Source: Flaccisagitta enflata (lineage: Eukaryota; Chaetognatha; Sagittoidea; Aphragmophora). Taken from it: a stretch of DNA of 64,000 nt. Below the pieces are notes generated by a model. The model was not told where the DNA came from. It saw nothing but the letters and a program-made list of their open reading frames with translations, and did not search any database. Positions 53,233-64,000 of this stretch are shown here, piece by piece (position 1 is the stretch's first letter; the number at the start of each line of letters is the position of its first letter). The DNA lies in assembly GCA_965153355.1 (NCBI GenBank), contig OZ231126.1, forward strand, positions 44,082,001 through 44,146,000, written 5' to 3'. A program made the position numbers and the translations under genes.

Positions 53233-54587
53233 GTGCCTTATTCAAATCTAATAAACTAAGAGTTAAAGCATACACGACGTTCTGATCTCATCCTTATAAT
53301 TTTGTCCTACATTTTCATTGAGAAACTGGTTTTTCGAAGCATCCAATATCCTCGATCAATGATGTTTTGAATCAATGCCTCTCTGTAAAAAAAGAATGAA
53401 TAGAAAAAAGAGTCAGGATCAACTTATGATAACGAGGCAAATGTCAGGCCGTAAACTTCCTGATTTTGAACGAATTTCGATTTATATTTTTTTCAGAAAA
53501 AAAAAAACAATTTTCTTCCCAAAGCAATCCCTCTTTATCTTTCCTCCTCCTTTTCCTCCTCCTCAAGTTCCTCTCTCTCCTCAAAGAGTTCTAGTAGTTG
53601 TCCAAGTCCTTTTCAAAGATGTAAGGCTTCAAAACTTGAAAGAAAAATGTCCTTTGTTCTATTGTAAGCAGTAGAACGCTTTTTTTCTCTCTCAAAATCA
53701 GTCGCGGGCTTAATTTTTTTTTAAAGCAGGAAAAGGGTTGTCTTTTGTTCGATTGAATGGTTTCAGATTTTCATTGTTATGCGAGTTTTCTCTCTCATTT
53801 TTCGTTTCTTTTAATTTTTTTTTTTTTTTTTTTTTTTTAATTTAAAAGAAAAGTGCTTTGACTGGCAATCGCGGATATTGAGGGTAGATGCAGGAAATTC
53901 AAAACGGTTTGAGCGGTTCAAGCCTTTTTTTTTTTTGGTCTCGTTAGTAGAGTCCAGTCAGATTGAATACTTCATAGGCATAAAATTGAACAAATTGAAC
54001 AAATTCCCCTTCTATGGGGGTTTCTTTACACATCAAATTGATCACTATTTAGGGTTGACATCTAAGAGACTAAGCGATGGTACAAATTATTTCTTTTATT
54101 TTTGTTTCAACTTTCAAATTCAGTATACCTATGAGCAATAGTAAATTAAAGTCAGTCAGTTTTAGGTTTTCACCTAAACGATTGCATGATGGACGGACAG
54201 ACCCACTGACCGACCAACCAACTGGCGGACAGACACATCCACTTCTAGTCTTTCATCAGCGTACGTAAAAAAAAAGGAAAATTTCTAGTTCTGACTACTG
54301 ATTAAGCTACGCGTCCACTCTTGGCCCTTAGTCGTAGCCAACTAGAGGTACATCTGCATCCAGCGCCTAGCCTTGTGTGGATATTTTATCCGGATATCAA
54401 ATTACGGATATTCTACATAGTTCTCAAAAGTTTCTATGTAGAATATTCGTATGTCTCGGGATTTTATTTTTGATGCTCTTGTGCTTTAAATGCGAAGTCT
54501 TACGTGCTTACAATTCTCCTTTATCAAATTGTAAGACGGTTTCATGCTGTATGACGCCCTTTTTTGATTTGTCGATATGTCAATCAG
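53233..54587. other. Gene-free right part of intron 12
   Basis: T-rich stretch at 53815-53838, a family II fragment (CGGACAGACCC, CCGACCAACC) near 54190-54240, and the inverted pair GAATATTC/TTCTACATAG near 54408-54450. No exon seen. Confidence 0.4.
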
Positions 54588-54741
54588 GGTCACATGTCTC
54601 CGGACGAAGGAATGGGCGGCACAACTCACTCAGGGGAAGAAGATTCTTACGGCGACGGCAGCGGTGGAGATCGAACTCCACGTGGCAGCCGCCGAGAAAC
54701 GGAAGAGGAGGAAGAAGGCGGAGGATCGCCTTCCGAAGCAG
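54588..54741 (+). CDS. BTB gene coding exon 13 (residues 694-745), acidic/Gly-rich
   Basis: 154 nt, enters phase 0 and leaves phase 1, acceptor TCAATCAG and donor GTGAAA. Encodes GHMSPDEGMGGTTHSGEEDS, then Gly/Arg/Glu sequence with RETEEEEEGGGSPSEA. Composition suggests a disordered acidic region. The CT-rich microsatellite begins about 20 bp past the donor. Two other frames are open here but break continuity. Confidence 0.76.
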
Positions 54742-54761
54742 GTGAAAATGGCGCAGATATT

Positions 54762-54917
<156 letters not shown>

Positions 54918-55185
54918 TACACTTAAACGTACCTTGTTATGTAAACGCCCTGATTCTTTTTACTTGTCTTCTTTTTTAAGCTCTTCCCCTTCTTCCTTCT
55001 CTCCTACTACTTATTCGTTTACTTATTCTTTTTGCCTTTTCATTATTCCTTCTTCTTCTTCATTATTCCTTCTTCCTTTTGATCATTCCTTCTTCCGTTT
55101 CTTCTTCCTTTTCTTTTTTTTTTTTTTTAACTTTTTCTTTTTCGACTGCATTATTCTGACCTTTTCTTCCCCTTTCCTCCTCAAG

Positions 55186-55808
55186 GTGGCGCCAGCGGAG
55201 GTGGTTCTGATCACATTCGCCTTCGCGGCGTCATGGGTTTGATCCCGGCTGGCAGCGCCTCTCCTCTCGATCACGTTTTGGACGGGAATCGCGGCGCCGA
55301 CTCTCATCATCGCTACGACGACGCTGGCGATGACGACGAGGATCGGCGCTCTCGCGGCGGCGGGGGCGGCGCCCTTTCGCGCGGTGTGTCACCGCCACCG
55401 GCGTTAGCGTCGCTGATCGGGGTCGGCGGTGGCGGCGGCGACGGTGGTAGCAGACAGCATCGACAACATCGTGCCGGATCGGCGTCTCATTTGACAGGTA
55501 TAGGGGTCTCACATCACGGCATGCGACCTCCCTCTGATCCCAATCGCTCTTCCTCCTCCCCTCCTCCTCTCGGGAACGAAGGCCCTCTCAGGGCTCCAAC
55601 GCCTCCGACCCCGGGAGCAGGAGGAGGAGTAACGGACAAGGCTCATCCACCGTGGTCTCGAGGCGGAGGCGGCAGAGATAGAAGGGATTATCCTCCCCCG
55701 ACGACGCCAAGTCCGCCACCGGCCAGAACCCCGCCTCCGTTCGGATCAGGCGCGGAGAGAAGTCCCGGTGGTCCAGGTGGAGGAGGACACAATATGGCGG
55801 CGTTACAG
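55186..55808 (+). CDS. BTB gene coding exon 14 (residues 745-952), Gly/Pro/Asp-rich
   Basis: 623 nt, enters phase 1 and leaves phase 0, acceptor CCTCCTCAAG, donor GTCAGT. Encodes GGASGGGSDHIRLRGVMG, a His/Asp-rich stretch, Gly tracts, a Gly-rich segment with RQHRQHR, and a long Pro-rich portion (PPTTPSPPPARTPPPF) ending HNMAALQ. It is GC-rich against AT-rich introns. A GTATAGG at 55498 could act as an internal donor, but using it would leave phase 1 and frameshift exon 15. No domain recognised. Confidence 0.82.
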
Positions 55809-56349
55809 GTCAGTATTGTTCGTATTTTAATATCTGTTCCCTTATTGATTTTTTTATCTTTTAAACTTGTTTTCTCTTTATTTTGAGCGCGAGCCTCTCA
55901 TTTTGAGTGCATACGTGTCATTTTTTTTTATCTAAATTGATAATTTTTGAAACATTTTTGAAATAAAATCGCCACAGAACTAATAAATGTACTTGTTGTT
56001 TGATAATGAAATGAGCAACGGACTGATTAAAATCGAGATTGTCCTTCGTGGTTTTGTTGAACGCACTCATCTGAAAGTTTCAGACTGAAATTGCGCCGTT
56101 CCCTCATTTGGCCCTTGTTTAATTTCCCTCAACTACAGCCCCAAAGGTGCGCATGTGTGCGCACAAGAGCGAGATAATACATGCGCAATCTGTGCGCACA
56201 TTAGCCACACCGTCCAGTCGATGAGGAAGTGGAATTCATATATTTTTTTTGTCTATTTCACTCCCCATCTTTTTGTTTGACTCCCTCTTTGTCTCTGTCT
56301 GTCTCTGTCTTAGATTGTCTGTCTCTTTGTGTCTGTGTGTACATGTGTT

Positions 56350-56488
<139 letters not shown>

Positions 56489-56656
56489 TTTCGAAATATA
56501 ACTAGTGAAAAAAGGAGAGTGAGGGAAAAAAATAAAATCCTTGTTTTGATCATTTTATTTATGAGCGTTGAGATTACACGGTGGATATACGGCATGGGGT
56601 TTGAAATAGATGAGAGGGAAGTAAATCGGAGTAGAGGGTGGAAAAAATTGAATCAG

Positions 56657-56659
<3 letters not shown>

Positions 56660-56723
<64 letters not shown>
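56660..56723 (+). repeat. (GA)n microsatellite
   Basis: Pure GA run, opposite in sense to the CT run 180 bp to its left. Confidence 0.97.
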
Positions 56724-56729
<6 letters not shown>

Positions 56730-56861
56730 CAGGGACAGAGTCACACACACACGCACACAAACAAAGAGACGGAGCGACGGACCATGAAGCAGACAAAAAG
56801 ACTGACAGCCAGAGGCAGTTTATGACACAGAGGGACAGAGATAGATCCCCGCTATCACTTA

Positions 56862-56905
56862 CTTAGAAGTTACGGGTACCGCTGACCTCCTAGCGCTTTG
56901 TGACA
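56862..56905 (-). mobile_element. Solo family I outer end
   Basis: TACGGGTACCGCTGACCTCC, TAGCGCTTTGTGACAATT matches the outer end of copies b and c with a few changes. Confidence 0.6.
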
Positions 56906-57346
56906 ATTGCTAGTTGTGTTATCAGCATTTTATTTTTTTCGTGTTCCGGTACTTTGGATAAGTCAAAAAATGTTTTCATCAGCATCTTAAGAGTGGTGCA
57001 GTTTTGAGAATGATTCTCCAATTTGAGGGATACTGCACAAACGGGGCTATCGGCGTAAACTGCGAATTTTGCAATTTGCATCCTTTTTTTAGTTTGTCAT
57101 TTCAGTATTTGTAATTTCACAAATCAGTTTTCGAAATGAAATTGCTCCATGGGCTGGAATCCGTTAGAACGAGAGCTAACTGATCAGTCAGCAGTGCCAC
57201 AGTTGGCAGTGGTCATCTAAGCCGGCAACCGCCGAGCGAGCCAGAGATGAGTTATTTGTTACAGACGCTTGGTCAATTGGCCGAAGGATGGAAATTGAAA
57301 TGGAATAGGGAATTGCAATGAAAAATACGATGACAAAGTGCAAATT

Positions 57347-57472
<126 letters not shown>

Positions 57473-57504
57473 ATGAGCCAAGATAAGGCGGAAACATGGA
57501 GCGA

Positions 57505-57600
57505 AATAAAACATGGACAAGTGGGCCAATACGGTATACCTGCGCCGATGGATCATCAAACGTTTGCGTGACTGACCAACCAACTGACCGGCCGACTATC
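57505..57600 (-). mobile_element. Degenerate family II subfamily b fragment
   Basis: ACAAGTGGGCCAATACGGTA, GATGGATCATCAAACG, TTGCGTGACTGACCAACCAA parallels the right half of the b copies. Confidence 0.55.
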
Positions 57601-57639
57601 TTAAACATAAAGAGGGTGATAGAGAAAACGCGGGTAACG

Positions 57640-57641
<2 letters not shown>

Positions 57642-57716
<75 letters not shown>
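57642..57716 (+). repeat. (CA)n microsatellite
   Basis: Pure CA run. Confidence 0.98.
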
Positions 57717-57718
<2 letters not shown>

Positions 57719-58387
57719 TGAAGGGGTATTATACGTATTTAAACTGTTAAGTGACCACTCCTACTAGCAGCTGCGCCAGTCCACATAATCACGGACGTTG
57801 TTTAATGGGCAGACGATTCGAGGGAAATGTGAGGGAGCAATGGAAAACAAATGCGAACAATGGGGGGAAAACACGCACACGCACGACATTCCCAAGCAGT
57901 AACAATATTATTCTTTCGCTCATTGAATTAAACTGCGCTAAAATTAAACATGAGTGCAACAAAAGATAATCTTCATATGTTGGGTGCTCTTTGAAAACCG
58001 GGTTCATGTTAGAGCATATCCAAAATCCAGCAATCATACTACCTTCATTGATGGATAACCAATATTTTACAGATTAATTAAAACAACCTCGCGTGCGACA
58101 GACCTCTCAATCTTAGTCATGAAAATTTTTGTCGGAGAAAAAAAATGAACAAAAGACGTTAAGACGCGCTGAAAATTACCATAGAATTTGCTACCCAAGC
58201 CAAACAAATCATGATTTTCATAAATTTGAATTTGACAAAAAAATTTGCGTGGATGTTATCAATTAACCTGTGAATAGATATATTTTGCATATATTAGTTA
58301 AAATAAGTCAGTTCAAGCCTCGAATCATGAATTTCATGGTCGAAAAACTACACAAAATACAGTGGAAATGTCAATTTGTTATTGTAC

Positions 58388-58532
58388 CACACAGAATTCC
58401 AAATTTGCACAGAAAATCAAAATCTCAACAAAATAAGAACATAGCGCGATCCCTAACTCAGTTACTTAGCGCGCTATGTTCTTATTTCATGCAAATTTTG
58501 ATTTTTTATGCAATTTTGGAATTCTGTGTGAG
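58388..58532. mobile_element. Near-perfect 60 bp-arm hairpin (small foldback)
   Basis: Left arm starts CACACAGAATTCCAAATTTG and ends AATAAGAACATAGCGCG (58449); the right arm 58473-58532 is its reverse complement with few changes. The loop is 23 bp. Total about 145 bp. Confidence 0.85.
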
Positions 58533-58814
58533 CTGAAAAAAATCGATTGTTACTAATTTTTGTTCACCTTTTCATAACTTTATAGTCAAATTTCCTTCAT
58601 TCCTATTTACCATTCTACCGTTTGGCTATATAAGATCATTTTTTTCTATGTGATTAAACATACTAGATTTGAAAAGATAAAGCAGGCAGTAACTGAAATA
58701 GAAATGCTAATGCGATTGGTTAGTTTGTCCTACGGGTAAATTTCTTTATCTTGAGTTTCAGTGCGTCTTAAAGACCCTTGAGAGTTGGGATCTACACAGT
58801 TACAACCTTTTTGA

Positions 58815-58912
58815 CAGACCGAAGAAGCGACGGACAAAATCTCTTGTAGAGTCGCTTAGCACGCGGCACGATACTCAAGTCGCGTGCGGGTGGGCAGGGG
58901 CAGTGATAACTA
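58815..58912. mobile_element. Family II fragments, head and right end adjacent
   Basis: CTCTTGTAGAGTCGCTTAGC, ACGCG (minus head) followed directly by AAGTCGCGTGCGGGTGGGCA, GGGGCAG. An internal deletion or two insertions. Confidence 0.65.
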
Positions 58913-59468
58913 GTCATCCAAGGATCGCACATGGTCAGCGGTACCCGATGCCCTGCTTGGAGTGATCAACTGAAGTAGTGGAGTGAGAGCAGGGCAGCGG
59001 CCCCAAAGGGCCGATGTCCTGTAGGACACAGGGGGTAATTTCCAGACGTCCTGAGGGGGAATATATCAGGCCAAAGAGGGATCTGAGGTTTAGGGGGAAA
59101 ATTTTAGGCTTGAAGATTAGATATGAGGTCCTGGGGTAGGCTTTGGTCATTGAGGGTAGATTGGAGGCCTGGAGGGCTGATTTGAGGCCTGGAATGCTGA
59201 TTTGAGGTCTGGAGAGCTGATTTGAGGCCTGGAGAGCTGATTTGAGGCCTTGAGAGCTGATTTGAGGCCCGGAGAGCTGATCTGAGGCCTGGAGGACTGA
59301 TTTGAGGCCTGGAGGGCTGATTTAAGAGCCTAAATCAGGCCTGAGAGTGAGGTTTTTTGGCCTCAATGGCCAACCGGGGGGGGGGACGGAAGGACGGACG
59401 GACGGACGTCTGGAAATTACCCCCTGTGTCCTACAGGACATCGGCCCTTTGGGGCCGCTGCCCAAAAA
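58913..59468. mobile_element. Family I element, copy j
   Basis: CAAGGATCGCACATGGTCAG, CGGTACCCGATGCCC, GGGCAGCGGCCCC, CCGATGTCCTGTAGGACACA. Array of 20 bp units (TGATTTGAGGCCTGGAGAGC) 59150-59330, right arm TCTGGAAATTACCCCCTGTG, TCCTACAGGACATCGGCCC, GGGGCCGCTGCCCAAAAA. The outer 30 bp arms are perfectly paired. Confidence 0.87.
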
Positions 59469-59953
59469 GGTCGCCCAAGGGCAATATGTGGTCAGTGATA
59501 CCTGTTGCCCTGCTTTGCATGATTGTGAATTGTAGTGAGAGGAAGCAGGGCAGCGGCCCAGAAAGGAACAAAGTCCTGTAGAACACAGGGGGACTTTCGT
59601 CTGTCCGTCCATTTGTCCATCTGTCCATCCATCCATCACCCCCAGGCCCTCTCAGACCTGAAATCTAGCCTCTCAGGCATGAAATCTGCCCTCTCAAGCC
59701 TTGAATCTGCCTGAGAGGACAGTTTGCAGGCCTTAGGGCAGATGTCAAGCCTGACAGGGCAGATTCAAGGCTTGAGAGGGCAGATTTTAGGTCTGAGAGG
59801 GGAGATTTAAGGCCTGACAGGGCATATTTCAGGCCTGAGAGGGCCTGGGGGGGACAAATGGACAAACAAACGGATGGACAAATGGACGAACGAAAGTCTT
59901 CCTGTGTTCTACTGCACTTCGTCCCCTTTGGGGCCGCTGTCCAAAAAGCTAAT
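59469..59953. mobile_element. Family I element, copy k, head-to-tail with copy j
   Basis: GTCGCCCAAGGGCAATATGT, GGTCAGTGATACC, GGGCAGCGGCCC, CCTGTAGAACACAGGGGGAC. Short array of AGGCCTGAAATC units inverting near 59710, right end GGGGCCGCTGTCCAAAAAG. Confidence 0.85.
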
Positions 59954-59969
59954 CATGCATTGGGGCAAG

Positions 59970-60195
59970 AGCAGTAATGCAGCAAGTGACGCAGGGTCAC
60001 AATATCGTTGCGGACGGGTGGGCAGGGGCATCCAACGCTCATCCATACACTACATACACACAAACATACACAAAAGTATCCCAAATGCTCGTTTTCCCAT
60101 ATTTCGACTTGATCATCACGGATCAACGGACGGACAAACGGACGGATCAACGGACCTCTTCTACAGTAGAGATGCGTGGCCGCAATTAAAAATCG
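59970..60195 (-). mobile_element. Family II element
   Basis: GTGACGCAGGGTCACAATAT, CGTTGCGGACGGGTGGGCAG, GGGCATCCAACGC; GGATCAACGGACGGACAAAC; ACAGTAGAGATGCGTGGCCG, CAATTAAAAA head. Head resembles subfamily c, right end subfamily a. Confidence 0.75.
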
Positions 60196-60629
60196 CCCCT
60201 AAACGCCGAAAAAAATAGAAAAAGTAAAACGTGACCGAGCGACCAACCAACCAACATACCAACCGACCGACAAACGGACACACTAAAAATCGCTAAATCA
60301 ACTATTTGTATACATTTTTACATGTTATCCAAGCTATGATGGCACTAGGCCATTAGAGAAATTAGGGGATGGCAGTAATGATGTTGTGACAACTAACGTC
60401 ACGTTGTCGCGCTGCGCGATCGTGACGCGTTGGTGAGCTCATGTGCTGACCACCGTCCGCGCCTAGCAATACTGATTTAAAATTATTTGCATAAACCTTT
60501 GAAAAAAAATTGATTGGATTTGCGTTTTGCTCATTTTGTCCTTCTCTCAATTTCTTTTTTTTTTCTCCTGCTTGGTTTTTTTTTCCAACTTTTTTTCTAA
60601 ATTTTTTTCATGTTTTCCATTTATCCCAG

Positions 60630-60780
60630 GCTGCGGCTGCTGCAATTCTGGCAGGTGGATCTTCTCACCACGCTGCCGCCGCCGCGGCCGCTGCTGCCGC
60701 TGGCTACCCATCGTGGTTGGCGTTCTCTGCGTTGCGAAATCAAGTTAATCAAGCAAACATGGTCGCGCAAAATCTATCGG
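60630..60780 (+). CDS. BTB gene coding exon 15 (residues 953-1002+), Ala-rich, last exon in window
   Basis: 151 nt, enters phase 0 and leaves phase 1, acceptor CCATTTATCCCAG, donor GTAAGT. Encodes AAAAILAGGSSHH, an Ala run, then GYPSWLAFSALRNQVNQANM and VAQNLSG. The last part is aromatic and non-repetitive and may be the start of a folded segment. If the donor is ignored the frame runs on through a CT repeat to a stop at 60999-61001, which would add a Ser-Leu repeat tail. The strong GTAAGT donor argues that this is an intron. The next exon is not found before 64000. Confidence 0.78.
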
Positions 60781-60881
60781 GTAAGTTAATCGAAACCAGG
60801 CGGGCGGGCGAGTGGCCGGAAGCGGACCCACGGTTTTGTTTGTGCCATCGAGGCGACGTCCGTTCAGCCTTAACTGTCTCT

Positions 60882-60993
<112 letters not shown>

Positions 60994-61017
60994 ACAAGTA
61001 GTCCATACCGGCACAGA

Positions 61018-61127
<110 letters not shown>

Positions 61128-61320
61128 CTCACAAGCTGTCTCTAGGTCTGTGTCAATGATAGGAACCCATACATGCACACGCACAGGACTGTTTCTCTGA
61201 AATGTTGGTCTTTGGCCTTCGATAATTTTGTAGCAGTATAAAACTGAATACTTTGAGAAACGTAAACATTTTGTTTGTTATTTTGTTATTTTCCGTTCCA
61301 TTTGTTTTGGATAAGGACCG

Positions 61321-61415
61321 AAGTCTTATCTATCTATCAATCTATCTGTATATCAATCTATCTATCTATCAATCTATCTATCTACCTATCTATTTATCTG
61401 TCAGTATCTATCTAC
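61321..61415 (+). repeat. Imperfect (TATC)n microsatellite
   Basis: TATCTATCAATC-type units. Confidence 0.93.
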
Positions 61416-61475
61416 ATGTTCTGGCTGTTTATTTCATTTCCTCCCGCTTTTGCATTTGTCACGTTAGTAAAAACC

Positions 61476-62252
61476 AATGAACTACCCTGCTTTCAAAAGC
61501 GAGTGATACCAGTAAAACCTTTATTGTGCCTTAAGTATCCATACTGAAAAATTTAGATTGAGCCTGTCTTAAAGTACATGACCTACCATTTATTCATGCA
61601 ACATTTCAAAGCTCCGAGTCCAGCGGTTAGGTTATTTCATCATTTTGAAATTTGAGGAAATTTGAGGAAATTTTGCTCCATAATGCATTTTTGTGGACAA
61701 GCTCTTGTTTTTCTGTAAAAATTGAGCTAAACTGACAAGAAGTGTAACATTTAAAAGGTAATTGTCTCTAGTTTTGCATCATTTTTGATTTATTACCGTT
61801 TCTTTAAAAGAATTCTGCCTTTAATGACAAATGATGTGAAGAAAACCCTGTTCAAACCTCAAAAAATGGAGAAAAACTCGGGTTTCCCCCCAAAAAAACT
61901 CATTTGGTCATTTTGTTTCCGAGATACATTAACTAAGAATATTAGTAATACTTATCATTCTATACCAATCTGGCCATTTTTGCAGGATTCATATAGAAAT
62001 GACATTGATTTAACATAAAGGGGTAAATCTATTGATTACTTGAGAAGCATCTTAAGAGGATTACCACATTTTCACTTAAAATTATGTGAAGGCTAAACTA
62101 ATGAACTCAGTCTCATGAAATTTCACATGAAAGAATGGTAACTCATGTGCTTTCAGACGCAACCAACCAGGATTTCTCAAAATGAATAGTTATGGCACTG
62201 TAAAGGTTTTGCTGGTATCACTTGCTTTTAAAAATAGGGTATGATCGTTAGG
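61476..62252. mobile_element. Foldback element with about 140 bp inverted ends
   Basis: Left arm ACCCTGCTTTCAAAAGCG, AGTGATACCAGTAAAACC, ..., ACATGACCTACCATT. Read in reverse complement, the right arm (62110-62250) gives ACCCTATTTTTAAAAGCA, AGTGATACCAGCAAAACC, ..., ACATGAGTTACCATT. No clear target duplication and no coding sequence. Confidence 0.8.
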
Positions 62253-62260
62253 CCTATGCA

Positions 62261-62263
<3 letters not shown>

Positions 62264-62350
<87 letters not shown>

Positions 62351-62364
62351 AGTGTGTGTGTGTG
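62264..62364 (+). repeat. (TG)n microsatellite
   Basis: TG run starting just beyond the right end of the foldback. Confidence 0.97.
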
Positions 62365-62429
62365 AGCAGGGTGTCACAAAGTGCCCGAGCACGCGAGCGG
62401 CGCTCGTAGGAAGCTAGCTAGGCTGGTAG

Positions 62430-63142
62430 GAAGCAAAGGGGGAAGGAAAGAAAGAAAAAAAGTGGAAGAAGGAAAGAAAGAAAGGAAGGAAAAGGAAGGA
62501 AAGGAAGAAGGAAAGAAAGAAGGAAGGAAAGAAGGAAGGAAGGAAAGAAGGAAGGAAGTAAGGAAGGAAAGAAGGAAGGAAGGAAGGTAGGAAGAAGAAA
62601 GGCAGATAAAGTTTTTTCCTCTTGTTTGTAAATGAAGGAAGGAGAGAAGGAAGGAAGGAAGGAATAAAGGAAGGAAAGAAGGGAGGAGAGAAGGAAGGAA
62701 GAAAGGAAGAGGAAAGGCAGAAAAAGTTTTTTCTTTTGTTTGTAAAGGAAGGAATGGAAGGAGGGAAAGCAGGAAGGAAGGAAGGAAGGAAGAAATCAGC
62801 AGAAAAAGTTTATTCTCTCTGTTTGTAAAGAAACGAACGAAGGAAAGAAGGAAAGAAAGAAGGAAGGGAGGAAGGAAAAAAGGAAGGAAAAAGAAAAACA
62901 AAAAAAGTTTTTTCCTCTTGTTTACATAGAAAGGAAAGAAGGAAGAAAGAAAGGAAGGAAGGAAGGAAGGAAGAAAGGAAGGTAGGAGGAAGAGTGGCAG
63001 AAAAAGTTTTTCTCCTCTTGTTTATAGAGAAAGGAGGGAAAAAACAAAGGAAGGAAGGAAAAAAAGAAGGAAGGAATTAAGGAAGAAGGATGGAAGGAAG
63101 GAGGAAAAAAGGCAAAATGTATTTTTTCCTTCTGTATGTAAA
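62430..63142 (+). repeat. GGAA-rich higher-order tandem repeat, about 100-125 bp unit
   Basis: GAAGGAAGGAAG blocks separated by a conserved spacer, GGCAGAAAAAGTTTTTTCC followed by TCTTGTTTGTAAA, at about 62601, 62714, 62800, 62897, 62996 and 63110. Frames across it give Lys/Glu/Gly or Phe/Leu/Pro repeats only. Confidence 0.9.
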
Positions 63143-63199
63143 GCCTTCTTAAATACGCTTGTTTGTTTAGATGAAATCCTAGTTCAAAAGAAAATCAAG

Positions 63200-63262
63200 C
63201 CTTAAAAATCCCAGCCTCAAGGCTCAAAGCCCCCGCCTTAAGGCTCAAATCCTAACCTCGAG
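63200..63262 (+). mobile_element. Family I array fragment
   Basis: Three units of the type CAGCCTCAAGGCTCAAA without ends. Confidence 0.7.
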
Positions 63263-63606
63263 CGATGTCACTATCTAATATTTATCAAAAGCGCCTGGGG
63301 CGCTAATTAGAAAAAATATGGTACATCATGTAACACAATATGTTCAACATGCAGTAATCATACGCATTTCCAGTAGGAAGAACACGTGGAGAAATTTTGC
63401 TCGTAGAAAGCAAAAAATTATGTGACGCCCTGTGTGTGAGTGTGTGAGTGTGTACTAGCGTTTGTGTGCGTAATTTGCAGTTGAAGTGTTTCTGAGGGGA
63501 GGGGGAGATGACTCATAAGTCATCACTGTGTGATTTGAAATTCATTTTAGATTGCTAAGCTTGACCAGTGCGTAGTGATAGCAAGACGTTCCTATTGTTC
63601 AAACGA

Positions 63607-63680
63607 TTTTTAGTCGCGTGCTACGCGACTCTACACCCCGCTTTGTCCGTCGGTCGGTCGGTCACACTTTACTTTTTTTT
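63607..63680 (+). mobile_element. Family II element, subfamily a, truncated
   Basis: TTTTTAGTCGCGTGCTACGC, GACTCTACACCCCGCTTTGT, GTCGGTCGGTCGGTCACACT, TTACTTTTTTT; then the AT-rich minisatellite begins. Confidence 0.8.
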
Positions 63681-63689
63681 ATTCGTTTT

Positions 63690-64000
63690 ATTCCTACTAG
63701 TTTATTTTAAGTCAAATAGGTCATTTAAAGTCAAATTAGATCATTTTAGGTCAGTTTAAGTCAATTTAAGTCATTTGAGTTATTTTAATAGTTTTCATCA
63801 TTTTAGTGATTTTAGGACTGTTTAAGTCAATTTAGGTCAGCTGAATAAAATTTCAGTAAATCTAGGTCAATTTAAGTCATTTTAAGTCATTTTATGTCAA
63901 TTTAAGTCATTTAAAGTCATTTTATACCAATTAAAATCAATTTAAGTTATTTTAGTCACTAAATCTTTTTAGTCATTTTAGGTCAAATTAGGGCATTTTA
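63690..64000 (+). repeat. AT-rich minisatellite, about 10 bp unit (AAGTCATTTT-like)
   Basis: Degenerate GTCAATTTAA / GTCATTTTAG units running off the right edge. Confidence 0.85.

Noticed and set aside
55186-55497. Short version of exon 14 using the GTATAGG donor at 55498
   Set aside because: It would leave phase 1 whereas exon 15 needs phase 0, so the frame would break.
61476-62252. Target-site duplication around the 61.5-62.3 kb foldback
   Set aside because: Flanks share at most four bases at matching positions; not enough to claim a duplication.

Overview
This 64 kb window is nuclear DNA of an animal, most likely an invertebrate. The evidence is a GT-AG spliced gene for a BTB/POZ protein, introns from about 0.2 to 10.8 kb, AT-rich noncoding DNA, and an extreme load of simple repeats and short foldback elements. 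The BTB style (BTB followed by long Gly/Ala/Gln-His-rich tails) recalls arthropod BTB transcription factors, but I cannot name the species or the orthologue.

One gene is well supported. It lies on the + strand, starts with an ATG at 24497 (in-frame TAA at 24470-24472) and continues through at least 15 coding exons to 60780, where it leaves on a splice donor. The exons join in frame at every junction and give 1002 complete residues. Residues about 8-138 form a BTB domain spread over exons 1-5. The rest is low-complexity Gly, Ala, Gln/His, Ser and acidic sequence with one basic cluster (residues 514-518). No DNA-binding domain is seen, so if one exists it lies beyond the window.

Layout: 1-14.9 kb is intergenic or upstream DNA full of CT microsatellites and two element families. 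14.9-24.5 kb is directly upstream of the start codon; it carries microsatellites but no recognisable copy of either family, and may hold the promoter and 5' UTR exons. 24.6-35.4 kb is intron 1. 35.4-41.1 kb holds exons 2-8. 41.1-49.9 kb is an 8.8 kb repeat-filled intron. 49.9-60.8 kb holds exons 9-15. 60.8-64 kb is repeats.

The repeats are the most unusual part. Family I elements begin and end with GGGCAGCGGCCCC-type ends and enclose tandem arrays of about 20 bp palindromic units (GCCTCGAGGC core), often inverted about the centre, like Drosophila FB/Galileo foldback elements. Family II elements start with a short hairpin followed by CTATAA-like sequence and GTCC/GTCG repeats. They fall into three subfamilies whose hairpin stems differ but stay paired. 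A 646 bp hAT-like foldback with a perfect 8 bp target duplication (33380-34025) is nested in a family I end. Several smaller foldbacks are also present. One family I copy ends 14 bp before exon 3 and appears to supply its branch point.

I saw no tRNA, rRNA or CRISPR array, and no second convincing protein gene. Homology statements come from reading the sequence, not from searches.
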